Assembly (NCBI GenBank): GCA_963760285.1
Contig: CAVXCI010000001.1
Span: 744,001 to 808,000 of the forward strand
Source of the DNA: PALSA-278 sp963760285
Lineage (GTDB): Bacteria > Acidobacteriota > Terriglobia > Acidiferrales > UBA7541
DNA: 64,000 nt
Reading direction: 5' to 3'
Part shown: positions 1 through 8,726 of the stretch, one piece after another
How the letters are laid out: each line of letters opens with the position of its first letter
Numbering within the stretch: position 1 is the first letter of the stretch
Position numbers and translations under genes: made by a program
The notes under the pieces: generated by a model
What the model was told of the DNA's origin: nothing
The model's input: the letters and a program-made list of their open reading frames with translations, nothing else
Databases searched by the model: none

Positions 1-613
1 TTTTCCCGTCAATGGACACGTCATCTTTGCCACGCGGCTCAACACGCACCGCGCCCGACGGAAAAACCGGAAGCGATGCCGGCCGCCCGTGCGTCGTCCA
101 GTAACGGACCAGCATCATCTGCATGGTCACTGGCGCATACCCTGCAATGGTAAAAAAACTGGCCGGGCGGTCCTTTGGCGTCCACGTTTGTCCATCACGC
201 ACGCGAACCTGGTCGGCCTGCACGTCCACGGCATCATCAATATTGGAGATCCGCGACGTCTGCCCCTTGATTTCGAACGCTACCGGTGAGAAATCACTCC
301 GGCTGTGGAAGGCTGCTTCCAGCGGAACAGTCTGGCCGCGGTCCGTAAATTTGAAGTGCATCTGCACCGCGAGGCCGCTGGCATCTTGAGTCACTTCGTA
401 GTCTTCCTCGCCAATAGGCTGCTCAAACTTGTGCAGGCGGTATTTGCCCTCCTCGATCTCGGGCGCTTTCGCTGCCGCCGCATTTGGTATCTGAGCGGTG
501 GGCTGCGCCGCAGTCGGGGCAGGCGTTTGCGCCGCGAGAAACGATGGACACAGAAAAAGCGCCGGGATAATCAGTGATTTGCGGATCGAGAATGTGTTCA
601 CGCGTGCCTCCAT
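1..613 (-). CDS. Secreted protein of unknown function, N-terminal part (runs off the window)
   Basis: The frame is open from an ATG at 613 to the window edge, so about 204 residues of the N-terminus are visible. The first 30 residues look like a Sec signal peptide: a basic start, then a hydrophobic LIIPALFLCPSFLAAQ stretch. An Ala/Pro/Thr-rich linker follows, then a beta-rich domain with phrases such as DYEVTQD and FKFTDRGQTVP and a conserved-looking YWTTHGRPASLPVFPSG segment. Acidobacterial secreted hydrolases often carry such an N-terminal domain, but I do not recognise the family. No strong Shine-Dalgarno precedes the ATG. The catalytic part, if there is one, lies outside the window. Confidence 0.7.
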   Translation of the reverse strand, partial: MEARVNTFSIRKSLIIPALFLCPSFLAAQTPAPTAAQPTAQIPNAAAAKAPEIEEGKYRLHKFEQPIGEEDYEVTQDASGLAVQMHFKFTDRGQTVPLEAAFHSRSDFSPVAFEIKGQTSRISNIDDAVDVQADQVRVRDGQTWTPKDRPASFFTIAGYAPVTMQMMLVRYWTTHGRPASLPVFPSGAVRVEPRGKDDVSIDGK

Positions 614-772
614 GCTGTCTTATACGCAAAGACGGAATGGGCAGTATCACACAATTCACCACTATCGGTCTGTATGGATCACCCTGGTGAAACCAGGTTC
701 GCCGCACGCCAGAAATAAAATCCTGTTGCCTTCCATCGCCGAACCTCCAAGACTCTCAACGGAGGATTTTTA

Positions 773-2061
773 TTGCCGCTGCCGGCTATGTCGCTGATTG
801 TAACTCCCGAAGAAGGACTGGCGGACCAGCCCGTTGACATTCGTTTGGAGGGATTAGGCCCGCGTGAGCGCGTGGATTTGCACGCACACATGCGCGATGA
901 TCGCCATCGCCTCTGGGAATCCCATGCTGCTTTCGTTGCGGATGAAAACGGCCGCGTCTCGCTCCATGATCATGCGCCGGTGGCCGGAACATATTCTGGC
1001 ATGGATTCCATGGGACTTTTTTGGTCCATGGCGCTGGACACGGCGCGCAATGGTTATGCCACCGCCTTCGTAAAAAAAGAGTTTTCTCCCGCCACAATCA
1101 AACTGGGAGCGTGGACAGAGCGCGGCGCGCGCGTCTCCGGCAGGATCGTGCGTCACTATTTCGCGCCCGGAACAGAAATCCGCGACGTCCGCGACGAAGG
1201 CCTGGTTGGAAAACTATTCATTCCGCCGGGTGCAGACAGGCTCCCCGCCTTGATTCTGCTCGGCGGCAGCGGTGGCGGCCTCGATTGGGAAAAGGCCGCG
1301 CTGCTTTCTTCGCATGGCTATGTAACGCTCGCCCTGGCTTATTTCGGCATCCCGCCGCTGCCAAGAACCCTCCGCAATCTCCCGCTCGAATATTTCGCCA
1401 CCGCCATCAGGTGGCTGAGCTGTTTGCCGCAGGTTGATGGTAATCGTCTCGCGGTGATGGGATCATCGAAGGGCGGCGAACTGGCGCTCCTGCTCGCCGC
1501 AACTTTTCCTGAAATTCGCGCGGTCATCGGAATCGTGCCGACAGGCGTGCTCTGGCAGGGCTTCGGAAAAGGACCTGCGGCCTCGTGGACTCACGGCGGC
1601 CGGCCGCTTCCGTACGCTCCAGTTCCCTCAGGCCGCTTTCAGGCTGAAAGTTTTTTCCGTCTCCTCTTTCTCGTCCGGTGATCTTTCGCCGCCTCTATGA
1701 ACTGGCGCTGCGCAATCGCGCTGCCGTGGAGCGCGCCGCCATCCCCGTGGAGAAAATCCGCGCACCCATCCTGCTGATCTCCGCGGGTGACGACCAGGTT
1801 TGGCCATCCGCCGAAATGTCAGAGGCGGTGATGGCGCGCCTCTCCGCGCATCAATTTCAATTCCCTTACGAACATCTATGCTGTAAAGGAACAGGCCACG
1901 GCATCCGCGTCCCTTACTCTCCCGCAACAGTCATAAAAACTCGCCATCCCACGCTTCCCGTCGAAGTCCTGCTGGGTGGGAATCCGCAAGACCACGCGCG
2001 TGGCCAGATGCAGGCCTGGAAGAAAACTCTGGATTTCTTGCAGCGGTATTTGCAGCGATAG
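773..2061 (+). pseudogene. BAAT / acyl-CoA thioesterase-type alpha/beta hydrolase, one frameshift
   Basis: Residues 1-130 form the Ig-like BAAT N-terminal domain and the rest is the alpha/beta-hydrolase domain. The nucleophile elbow GSSKGGE, an acid-loop Asp in ISAGDDQVWPS and the catalytic His in KGTGHGIRVPYSP are all present, so every triad position is there. GGAGGA at 761-766 lies 6 nt before a TTG at 773, which I take as the start; the next ATG (788) is too far away. The frame breaks at about 1650-1680, next to a run of six T: the first part ends at 1681 and the second resumes in another frame. One missing base would restore a roughly 430-residue enzyme. Family members hydrolyse acyl-CoA or transfer the acyl group to an amino acid; the substrate here is unknown. 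Confidence 0.78.
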
Positions 2062-2106
2062 CCCGCGCGCTTCCCCGCGGCAAAAGCATTGGTGAAAGGA
2101 TTCAGA

Positions 2107-2757
2107 TCAAGCCGGTCCGAGTGGCAGGTAGTATTGCGTGCCTTTCACGGGCTGGCGCAGTCTCCGCAGCAGTTCCTGCAGGTCCTCGTTGCGTTCCACG
2201 AAATCAATTTCGGAGGTATCCACCACCAGCAGATTGGAAGCCGAGTAGTGGAAGAAGAAGTGCTCATAAGCCTGCGCAACCGTGGCCAGATATTCGCCGG
2301 AAATGTGCGCTTCTTCGCGTTGCCCTTTGCGGTGGATTCTGGCCCTCAGGACCTCCGGTTTGGCCTGGAGGTAAATCACCAGATCGGGGACCGGCAGCGC
2401 TTCCGCCAGGAATTCGTAATAACGGTCGTAGAGTTTCAGTTCCTCGTTGTCGAGGTTCACGTAGGCGAAAATTTTGTCCTTCTGGAAAATGAAATCGCTT
2501 AGCACCGGGCCGGTAAACTCTTCCGGACATATATCCGCCATGCGGCGATAACGCTCTAAAAGGAAATACATCTGCGCCCGGAAAGCCGAACCCGGTTTTT
2601 CCTGGTAGAAATCTCCCAGAAAAGGATTGTCGGTGCAGTCCCACACCGTCCGCGCGTGAAGCTGCTCCGCCAGGATGCGCGCCAGCGTGGATTTTCCAAC
2701 GCGGATGGGACCTTCGAGGGCAATATAGCGTGGCGGCGAGAATGCTGGGCCGGACAT
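2107..2757 (-). CDS. Deoxynucleoside kinase (dNK / deoxyadenosine-deoxyguanosine kinase family)
   Basis: A 216-residue P-loop kinase. Residues 14-23 give EGPIRVGKST, the Walker A of this family. It also has the substrate-site motif YDRYYEFL and an Arg-rich lid (RARIHRKGQREE). It would phosphorylate deoxynucleosides for nucleotide salvage in the cytoplasm. Length and motif order match intact family members. In many Acidobacteriota a dNK of this type stands beside folate-biosynthesis genes, but no folK is visible here. The 3' end lies 46 nt from the convergent hydrolase gene. The sequence does not settle whether dA/dG or other nucleosides are preferred. Confidence 0.88.
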   Translation of the reverse strand: MSGPAFSPPRYIALEGPIRVGKSTLARILAEQLHARTVWDCTDNPFLGDFYQEKPGSAFRAQMYFLLERYRRMADICPEEFTGPVLSDFIFQKDKIFAYVNLDNEELKLYDRYYEFLAEALPVPDLVIYLQAKPEVLRARIHRKGQREEAHISGEYLATVAQAYEHFFFHYSASNLLVVDTSEIDFVERNEDLQELLRRLRQPVKGTQYYLPLGPA

Positions 2758-3270
2758 CGCGCGAGATTATAGCAGAGGGAAACGGAACACGGGCAGCTTG
2801 CAACGGAGCAGGCTGGCAGGCAACTTCAGAAGCCCCAGTTTATCCCGCGCGCTGGAGCGGTCTGCCGCGCTCCAGAATCACGCTCAGAAGGAATCTGGCG
2901 GGCCGAACGTCGCTGGGGAGAGCCGAACTGCGCGCGAGTATAGCAAGCCCACCGCGCCACTGGAACTTTCTACCGAAAACCGGCGTCGCCGCCCGCACTG
3001 TTGGCCGCCGATTCATTGGCATTGAGCTTGACGGAGAACACTTCCAGACCGCCTCCCGCCGCGTGGAGACGACGCGCACTGGCGGAACCACCGCGTAGGC
3101 GGGTGGCGGGTCGATTTCCAATCAGTCCCTTATACAAACAGGTGAATTATTTCCGAATGCGCCATTTCTCAGGATTGATCCATCCTGAGCAAAGACCCAA
3201 CCTTGCCGAAAGGCCTAGGGATATTCCCGCCATAGATCTTCAAAATGAAGGCGTTCCGGAGTCCCGATGG
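2758..3270. other. Gene-poor stretch between dNK and the retron
   Basis: Apart from the methylase remnant at 2976-3098 I see no gene. The segment 3100-3270 is less GC-rich than the flanks and holds no convincing reading frame or terminator hairpin. It probably marks one edge of a small acquired island. Confidence 0.5.
2976..3098 (+). pseudogene. Remnant of an N6/N4 DNA methyltransferase C-terminus
   Basis: The frame ending at the TAG at 3096-3098 reads KTGVAARTVGRRFIGIELD, then GEHFQTASRRVE. This matches the C-terminal end of type II / phage beta-class DNA methylases, where a G(S)GTT(G)VAA SAM-binding loop leads into a 'GRRFIGIELDxxxxxxAxxRxE' helix. The upstream catalytic half, including the DPPY-type motif, is missing, so only about 40 codons survive. 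Its position next to a retron suggests a decayed defence or prophage segment. Confidence 0.55.
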
Positions 3271-5009
3271 CTAAGGAATCACTGACGCTTTGTGCCTGCT
3301 GATGGCCGCGGACAGGTTTGTCAGGAGCGGACGAAAATTAGAAAAGTCGATCGTATCGGCCTTCGGTCGTACAACCTTATGGGCGAAAACCTTCTTACTA
3401 TAGTGTTTGTCCCTATCGAAACCATCGCCTGGGTTGAATGTCCTTACCATCAATCACCGTCGCCTTGATCGAGGCGTCGAAAAAGTCCTCGATCTTCGAC
3501 GGAGGCGCGTTGCGCTCCACGTGGCGTCGGCACAGCGTACAGATTCTTGATAACGTGAACAAAGGGCTCGTCTCCGGAAGGCGTGACCTTGGAGATATTT
3601 CTTTATCGTGCCCCGGATGCTCTTAGCACCATCGTCATTGTCATACAAAATGACCACTGGCTCTGTTAATCCGGGACCGGTGAAATCCTCAGTCTCCTTC
3701 TTGTACGCTGCGATGAAATTTGCTCAGAACGCCGCTGCCGCCGTCCTTGAGGTCGAGAAGTCGCGCTGTGCTCGATTTGGGATACTTGTAGAGCCTGACC
3801 TTTAGGCGAATCTTTTTGTCCGGCATCACCTCGGCCAGAGCAGGGAATTCCGCCGCGAGGCTTCGGATCGCATGCGTGAGATAGACGTTGTCGGTTTCCC
3901 CTTCGCAGATGACTACGGGAGCCTGAGCTGCATAGAACGTGCTGTAAATCAAGAACTCTCGGTAGACCTTTTCGTTCGATGACCTCTCATCGGACAGTGC
4001 ATCCGACGTGTGAGTCTTGTTGTAGACGTCGATGCTGTCGATAAATCCCAGCATGCCGTGAAGCTCGTTCAGCGTGCCTGGCCGCTTCTCCAAGACCGCG
4101 TTGTCCGTCCTTGTGTGTCACGCCAAGGATTTGGAATGTGCCCGTCTTAACGAGGCTATGGACCATTGCCCGTACGGCGTGGCGGTACTCCCATCGGGCG
4201 TTAATCTTCTTATTGACGACGAGGCCAGTTACATCCTGCCGCGAGGTTCGGTACATCTGGTGCGTCTTCTTCGCGTTGATGCGAAAGCCTGTGCGCTCGA
4301 TAATCCTTCTGCAGCGCTTCACCGGGCAACCACAAATGGGAGGCAGAGTCCTCGGTACCTGACGGCACGGCGATGTCCGCTGGAAACTCCTTCTTGTTGG
4401 TCGAAAACGTGAGGTCGTCCGCGTATCGGGAATACGTGCACCCAGTCTCGCCTGCGATCTTCACAAGGCGCATGTCGAGCAAGTGGGCGACCAGATTGGA
4501 GATGACTGGCGAGCAGGGGCTTCCTTGCGGGAGTGAATTGTCGTGACACGCAATCTGCGCGATCACCGTCGCGACATCCTCGTGCAGTCCGAAATCTCTG
4601 TTCTTGAGCAGGAAGCCGCGCACTCTACCGAAGTTGATCGATGGGAAGAAATCCTCCAGGTCGAGGTTGAAGACCCAGCGGCGGTGGCGGTGCTGTCGGG
4701 CGTTTGTAATGATCGACCGCTTGCGCTTGAATCCGTGTGCCGTCCGGTCCTTGCGTTGACTAGCAGTGTTGATTTCGTCGACGCAGTTCTGCAGGAGGTC
4801 GGATAACCTGCGCTGCAGGAGCTTCAAGGCATCAATAGGTGCCTTGATCGTTCGTTGCCCTCCGTTCCGTTTGGGAATCTGGAAGGTCTTGTACTTCGTC
4901 GCTCCGGCTGCTTGTACAAGATGTATGAGAGGGCTTTCGGCTTGAAATCCAGCAGCTTCGCCACGTCGCTCAGCGATGTCGCTGCCTTCAGAGTGGCAAG
5001 TCTGGACAT
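3271..5009 (-). pseudogene. Ec67/Eco2-like retron reverse transcriptase fused to a TOPRIM nuclease, multiple frameshifts
   Basis: Joining the frames from an ATG at 5009 gives about 580 residues, close to the length I recall for the Ec67 (Eco2) RT. Features in order: the N-terminal helix SLSDVAKLLDFKPKALSYIL; retron region X, NARQH (4704-4690); motif A NLDLEDFFPSI; QGSPCSP; the catalytic YADD (4425-4414); and retron region Y, VTG (4232-4224). Next come the TOPRIM motifs, VVICEGETDN with its Glu at about 3904 and VILYDNDDGA at about 3640, and a C-terminal domain containing HYSKKVFAHKVV. Frames change near 4905, 4312, 4105, 3725, 3600 and 3500. Each is repaired by one base and no motif is lost. 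The start is placed by the N-terminal match and by the upstream RNA. Known relatives are anti-phage type I-C retrons, in which the msDNA-RT complex restrains the TOPRIM effector. Whether this copy is active depends on whether the shifts are real. Confidence 0.85.
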
Positions 5010-5027
5010 GCGTCACAAAGTAAGAGC

Positions 5028-5161
5028 GACTCACCGGCACTCCTACGCGATAGTCAATCGCGCAATCAGCAGACGCATAATCACATACGATGCGAGTCAG
5101 CATACTCCCTCACATTTGTTTCAAATGCCACGAAACATGGCACAAAATCTGCCGGTGAGTC
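5028..5161 (-). ncRNA. Retron msr-msd RNA (Ec67/Eco2-like)
   Basis: Reading the minus strand, GACTCACCGGCA (5161-5150) is the exact reverse complement of TGCCGGTGAGTC (5039-5028): a perfect 12-bp a1/a2 stem enclosing a 134-nt RNA. Immediately after a1 comes GATTTTGTGCCA, which resembles the GATTTGTTGG I recall after a1 in Ec67. The first G (5149) is therefore the likely 2'-5' branching guanosine. The msr part has the hairpins TGCCA-TGTTTCG-TGGCA and CATTTG-AAA-CAAATG. The msd part contains CGCGAT-TGACT-ATCGCG and CGCAT...ATGCG stems. The RNA ends 18 nt before the RT start, the usual retron order. It would be the template and primer for msDNA. Confidence 0.82.
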
Positions 5162-5558
5162 TCAAGAATTCTACCATAGTGCTCGACTGTCTGGTAGGTC
5201 GTGCCGCGACAACTCCCGAAAAGTCGGCAACCCGGAGAATGACCCACCGCCCGTAAGCAACCCCGCTTGCACGAAGTTATTTCCAGTCGCGCCTTCAGAG
5301 CGCCCGGCTTTGCGCCGGGGCCGCCAGGCGTCAGAACCGATGCTTCGCGTTCTGCAAAAGCGGCGTCTCCTTTCGGCTGAGGGTCGAGGAGGTATCCAAC
5401 TTTCTGCTCTTGGGATAAATAGTGCCGCCCTGGAAAGGCTGAGCGCGACCGAGCTGTGAGCACTACCCCGCACGAACGTTTTCACCCAGACGCCGCCCTC
5501 TGCCCCTCGCCACCTCTTCGTGAGACCGGGTAGCCCGGCCCGCCTGGCGCGCGACGGA
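5162..5558. other. Intergenic region upstream of the retron
   Basis: No gene is supported; the open frames here have poor composition. It contains GC-rich hairpins, CCCGGC-TTT-GCGCCGGG near 5303 and CCGGG-TAG-CCCGG near 5526. The second lies just downstream of the STAS gene and may stop its transcription, although no T-run follows. The retron promoter should be in this stretch, but I cannot identify clear -35/-10 boxes. Confidence 0.4.
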
Positions 5559-5906
5559 TCAGGCCTTGAAACTTCGCAGGGCTTCGGCTTCGGTGGGATA
5601 AACGTCAAACACAACAAAAAGCCTGGTCATCTGTATCATCTTTGTGAACAGGGCCCCGAGACGGGCCATCTTCAGCGTTGCACCCCGAGTCCGCGCGCTC
5701 GCGTGCGCCGCCACCAGCGTTCCCAACCCGGCGCTGTCAATGTAGGTTACGCGCTCCATGTTGAGCACAATTCTCGTCTTCCCCTCCATCAGGAAGGACT
5801 TGATTCGTTCGCGGAAGGCGTTGCTCTCATCGCCCAGCACGATTCGGCCATCAATTATCAGGATTGTGACCCCTTCCGATTCCAGCTCCAACATTCGCAG
5901 TGGCAC
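5559..5906 (-). CDS. STAS-domain anti-sigma-factor antagonist (SpoIIAA/RsbV-like)
   Basis: A 115-residue single STAS domain. It has the typical N-terminal strand (VTILIIDGRIVLG) and the phosphorylation loop YIDSAGLGTLV, whose Ser is normally phosphorylated by an RsbW-type kinase. A perfect AAGGAGG (about 5919-5913) lies 7 nt before a GTG at 5906, so I take that as the start. An ATG at 5894 is 19 nt away, and the ATG at 5924 sits upstream of the SD itself. It would act in partner switching that frees a sigma factor or another effector. No cognate kinase or phosphatase gene is nearby, so its partner is unknown. Confidence 0.88.
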   Translation of the reverse strand: MPLRMLELESEGVTILIIDGRIVLGDESNAFRERIKSFLMEGKTRIVLNMERVTYIDSAGLGTLVAAHASARTRGATLKMARLGALFTKMIQMTRLFVVFDVYPTEAEALRSFKA

Positions 5907-6070
5907 GCCTTCGCCTCCTTGCATCCCGCATTTGCTTACCTCACGGCGTCAGGGCCGCCGGGTGCGAACCTGGTTACGGCAGAATCCCGTGCGCAGCCGG
6001 GATTTTCAAAGGCATATTTGGACAATAACGCAGGCCGCGCCACGGCACAAGCCAGGGCAAACTGAGCCAC

Positions 6071-6140
6071 TACGTTACAGAAGCTGCTGTTGATTTTTCC
6101 TGCGCGGGAGTGACAATAGGTCAGACCTATGCCCGGACGG
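6071..6140. repeat. 70-bp dispersed repeat, copy 1 (second copy at 51281)
   Basis: The segment starting GTTACAGAAGCTGCTGTTG, followed by ATTTTTCCTG and ending GCCCGGACGG, recurs at 51281-51350 with roughly three quarters of positions identical. At 51 kb it overlaps the 3' end of a zinc-ribbon gene. Here no gene end is recognisable. Confidence 0.6.
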
Positions 6141-6162
6141 CGGAAAAGGGGCCAAAACCGTA

Positions 6163-6248
6163 ATTTCTAATCGCTACACTTTTTACAGTCGCAAAACGCC
6201 AACTCCCACGGAATCAGGTACATCCACATTTCTAATCGCTACACTTTT
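6163..6248. repeat. Two 21-bp direct repeats, 65 bp apart
   Basis: ATTTCTAATCGCTACACTT plus TT occurs at 6163-6183 and again at 6228-6248, identical in both. The spacer is not repeated. No neighbouring gene clearly uses it. It could be a paired protein-binding site or the trace of an insertion. Confidence 0.6.
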
Positions 6249-6666
6249 CGAGTGCGTCGCATCACGCATTTCGGCCCTCAAAATTCCCCGCTCCGCCGCT
6301 AACCCGGCCCCGCCGGGGCCGCATTCCACGAAAAATTCCCCCCGCCCCGCTCAATTTCCTTCGCCTGTGCCTGCCAATAATTGCATCTGCACATGAAATT
6401 CTGCTTCGGAGAGCATGACCATTCTTTTGCATGAAGAGAGAATCCGTTCTGTTATCTCTTTGATTTCAAAGGTGGACAACATTTTGGCGAGGGACAAGTT
6501 TCAATTCGGCCACGCATCGAGGCAAACCGACTCCTTGCAAAGTTGTAATTGCTTTCGTGTTCCACTCGCGGCAATCGGTCTCGATTCTTAACGGCCGCGA
6601 AGACTCTCTGCGCGAGCGTCCAGAAACAGAAACCTATGGTAGTGAGGTGCCCGCCAATTCCTGGCT

Positions 6667-7383
6667 CTATGCGGCCGCTTTCCGCCTGCGCCAGTCGGCC
6701 ATGGCGACGTGTCCGCCCGCGAGCAACTCCAGCGAAGTGGGTTCGGCGAAGTTCGCGTCATCCTGCGGAGGAACGCCCTGTCCCGCCAGGATCGGCGTGT
6801 TGGGTTTGTCTTCATACGCCCAGCCAACCAGCTTCGCCGTGAAATTATCAACGCTGCGGAAACCGATCCATCCATAGTGCTCTTGGCCCTTAATCACGAA
6901 TTTCACGCCCAGCGCCCGGTATGTGGTGTGCGCAAAGGGACCGTAGCTGCTCGTCCTGCCGCCGAAGAAGCTATAGCCGGCCAACATTTGCCCATAGCGC
7001 TCGAAGGTGTCGGCCGGTCCAATCTTTTGCCGCGGCTTAAACGCCACCGCCCAGTCACGAGAGTTCTCCCTCGCCACAATATTCACGCCATAGCCCTGCG
7101 CGGACATGTCGGCTCCGCCGAAGCAGCTCGTGTAGGAGATGCACTGATCTCTCAGAACGAAATCATTCACGCCGTCATTGTTCAGATCAATCTGCAACGG
7201 CTTTCCACCAAGAGTCAGAATGGCATTGCTGGGCGTGTAAACCGCTTTGGCCTGCGCCGAAGGCGTGCCCGCAACCGCTGCGCCCGCTGCCAGCGCGTAA
7301 AGCAGCAGGCGATGCTCCAGCACTGTGTCCAACAGACTTGGAGTCTTCCGCTTGCCCTGCACTTCTTTGCTATTTGCACTCAT
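6667..7383 (-). CDS. Exported protein with a PEP-CTERM-like C-terminal sorting signal
   Basis: 238 residues. AGGAGG lies 5 nt before the ATG. A signal-peptide-like segment (LLLYALAAGAAVAGTPSAQA) ends near residue 46. A mature domain with LDLNNDGVND-type calcium-loop character (IDLNNDGVNDF) follows. The C-terminus reads EPTSLELLAGG, a short weakly hydrophobic segment, then WRRRKAAA, the layout of PEP/'PTSL..L' CTERM signals: motif, hydrophobic stretch, Arg cluster. The hydrophobic stretch is unusually short and interrupted (GGHVAMADW), so sorting may be impaired. Likely an extracellular or surface protein; the function is unknown. No exosortase gene is in the window. Confidence 0.75.
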   Translation of the reverse strand: MSANSKEVQGKRKTPSLLDTVLEHRLLLYALAAGAAVAGTPSAQAKAVYTPSNAILTLGGKPLQIDLNNDGVNDFVLRDQCISYTSCFGGADMSAQGYGVNIVARENSRDWAVAFKPRQKIGPADTFERYGQMLAGYSFFGGRTSSYGPFAHTTYRALGVKFVIKGQEHYGWIGFRSVDNFTAKLVGWAYEDKPNTPILAGQGVPPQDDANFAEPTSLELLAGGHVAMADWRRRKAAA

Positions 7384-7480
7384 GGCTTCCTCCTAGTGAT
7401 CGGCCGGAGTGGCGCCTACTTCCTGCCTGACGCGTATCATAGCTCTGCACCAGTCGGCAAGCAAGAGTGTCCCGCAAGGC

Positions 7481-7642
7481 CTTGACAGCTGAAAAGCCTG
7501 TTCCTCCGCAAACAGCTGCCCTTCTATGCGGAGCGTAAGCTCCATCCGCGCCGGCCGGATAATGCCGCGCTCTTTTGTCTCGCAATCTGCTCCCGGCTAT
7601 TCGACTGGAGAAATGCCTTGCTGATTGTTAAACCAGACACGT
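7481..7642 (+). pseudogene. Transposase/integrase N-terminal remnant, related to the IS at 40 kb
   Basis: This segment aligns almost base for base with 40170-40331, inside the integrase gene at 40 kb (shared phrases CCTGTTCCTCCGCAAACA, TTCTATGCGGAGCGTAAG, GTTAAACCAGACACG). The match stops abruptly after GACACG. Only the N-terminal part remains, so it is a truncated, non-functional copy. Confidence 0.8.
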
Positions 7643-7810
7643 GAGGTGAATCCTTGGCGAACACGAAAGTGAACTGCCAAACGAGCCTCGGAGAAAAAGC
7701 CCGAAAAATTGCGCCCTTTCCCTGTGCAGAGTGGCTAAGCGATGGTCTTAATGGCTCGGTTCCAATAGAATTGGCGCAAGATTCGCAGGTTTCTAGCCAG
7801 TCCTGAGTAT

Positions 7811-8250
7811 AGAGAAGATGATCGAGACCGTATCGCGGTGGACGCAGGCCCGTGCGAACCATTCTCCGGGCGAGTTCCCTGCTAACAGGGGAAAAAACAG
7901 GGAATTTCACAGATTTGGCCTATCTCTTTCGGCTGTCGGACGCCACAAGCGACTCATTATGGAGCACTCCTGGTCCTGAACGCCAGTTCCGGTGTGAAAT
8001 GGAACAGGGAATTATCAGGGTAGGTAACAGGGAAAAACCTGATTCGCCGAATCGGAGGCAAATCCCGAGTGGCGCGAAGGGCCATGCCCTTCGCTAGCGC
8101 AATCCAGTGCAACGCCAAGCCGTGTGGAACCCGGACCACCTGAGGATATTTCCAGTCGTCCGCACAAGGACAAACAGACCAAAGGCGCGCTCAAACACGC
8201 AGCGCGATCCTGTTGATTGCGAAAGCGGATTGAATTACGGCGAGGCACAG
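7811..8250. repeat. Dispersed 'CAGGGAA' repeat, copy A
   Basis: It shares its whole layout with copy C (35722-36178) and part with copy B (34011-34285). A GCGGTGGACGCAGG start is followed by a TTCCCTG-CTAA-CAGGG palindrome, a CGGCTGTCGGACGCCA-type core, CAGGGA iterons near 8002-8034, and an end reading TGATTGCGAAAGCGGATTG. It is not coding. Confidence 0.75.
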
Positions 8251-8346
8251 GTGCCCAAGCGCGCGTTTGAGATGGTCATTACAACTGGGAACGCCAAACT
8301 TGTCCCGGGCAACGCCGAGGGATCTCCCGATGAGCGTTTTGAAAAT

Positions 8347-8700
8347 CTAAGTGTCGCGCTTCTCGCCGGATTCCGTCGGCAGGGAGGCGCCGACCCAGCC
8401 GCTGATTCCCGCGGACATTACGTAGACGTTCCGGTATCCCATGTCCTTCGCGCGGCGGGCGGCGTTCGGCGCCTTTCTACACATGAAATTCGAGCAATAA
8501 AACACCAGCGTGGAATCTCTGTCTGCCGGGAGATCGCTCTCGTCGTAGTCCATCGGGTCGAGAGGCCGCGCACCCGGCACGCGCGCCGTGAGCCAGCTCT
8601 GCCGCGAGTTCACATCGAGGACGCTCACGGGCTGCTTCTGCATCAATTGCTGCAGCTTGCCGGGCGAGATGACGTTGAGGCCCATCAATCGGGCGAACAT
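8347..8700 (-). CDS. Rhodanese-domain protein
   Basis: 117 residues, single rhodanese fold: PVSVLDVNSRQSW near the start, then the active-site loop YCSNFMCRKAPNAA with the catalytic Cys, and MSAGISGWVGASLP at the end. It probably transfers sulfane sulfur or acts as a cysteine-based sensor in the cytoplasm. The gene follows the SdpI-like gene by 26 nt and is likely cotranscribed with arsR and sdpI. The loop (CSNFMCRK) is longer than in classical thiosulfate sulfurtransferases, so the substrate cannot be assigned. Confidence 0.85.
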   Translation of the reverse strand: MFARLMGLNVISPGKLQQLMQKQPVSVLDVNSRQSWLTARVPGARPLDPMDYDESDLPADRDSTLVFYCSNFMCRKAPNAARRAKDMGYRNVYVMSAGISGWVGASLPTESGEKRDT

Positions 8701-8726
8701 GGTTGCTCTTTAATCTCCGCGGCGCT

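Larger units (their letters stand above)
5925..6666. other. Long intergenic region with short repeats
   Basis: No gene is supported. It holds a 70-bp dispersed repeat (6071-6140), a pair of 21-bp direct repeats (6163 and 6228), and a perfect CGGCCCC-GCC-GGGGCCG hairpin at 6305-6321. The remainder, 6330-6660, shows nothing I can interpret. Confidence 0.5.
7384..8346. other. Gene-poor stretch with IS remnant and dispersed repeat
   Basis: Besides the transposase fragment (7481-7642) and repeat copy A (7811-8250) it holds no supported gene. 7643-7810 shows nothing recognisable. Confidence 0.5.

Noticed and set aside
5110..5617. Open frames upstream of the retron (117 and 148 codons, minus strand)
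   Set aside because: They have no family features or start signals, and one overlaps the retron RNA. The RT start is better placed at 5009.
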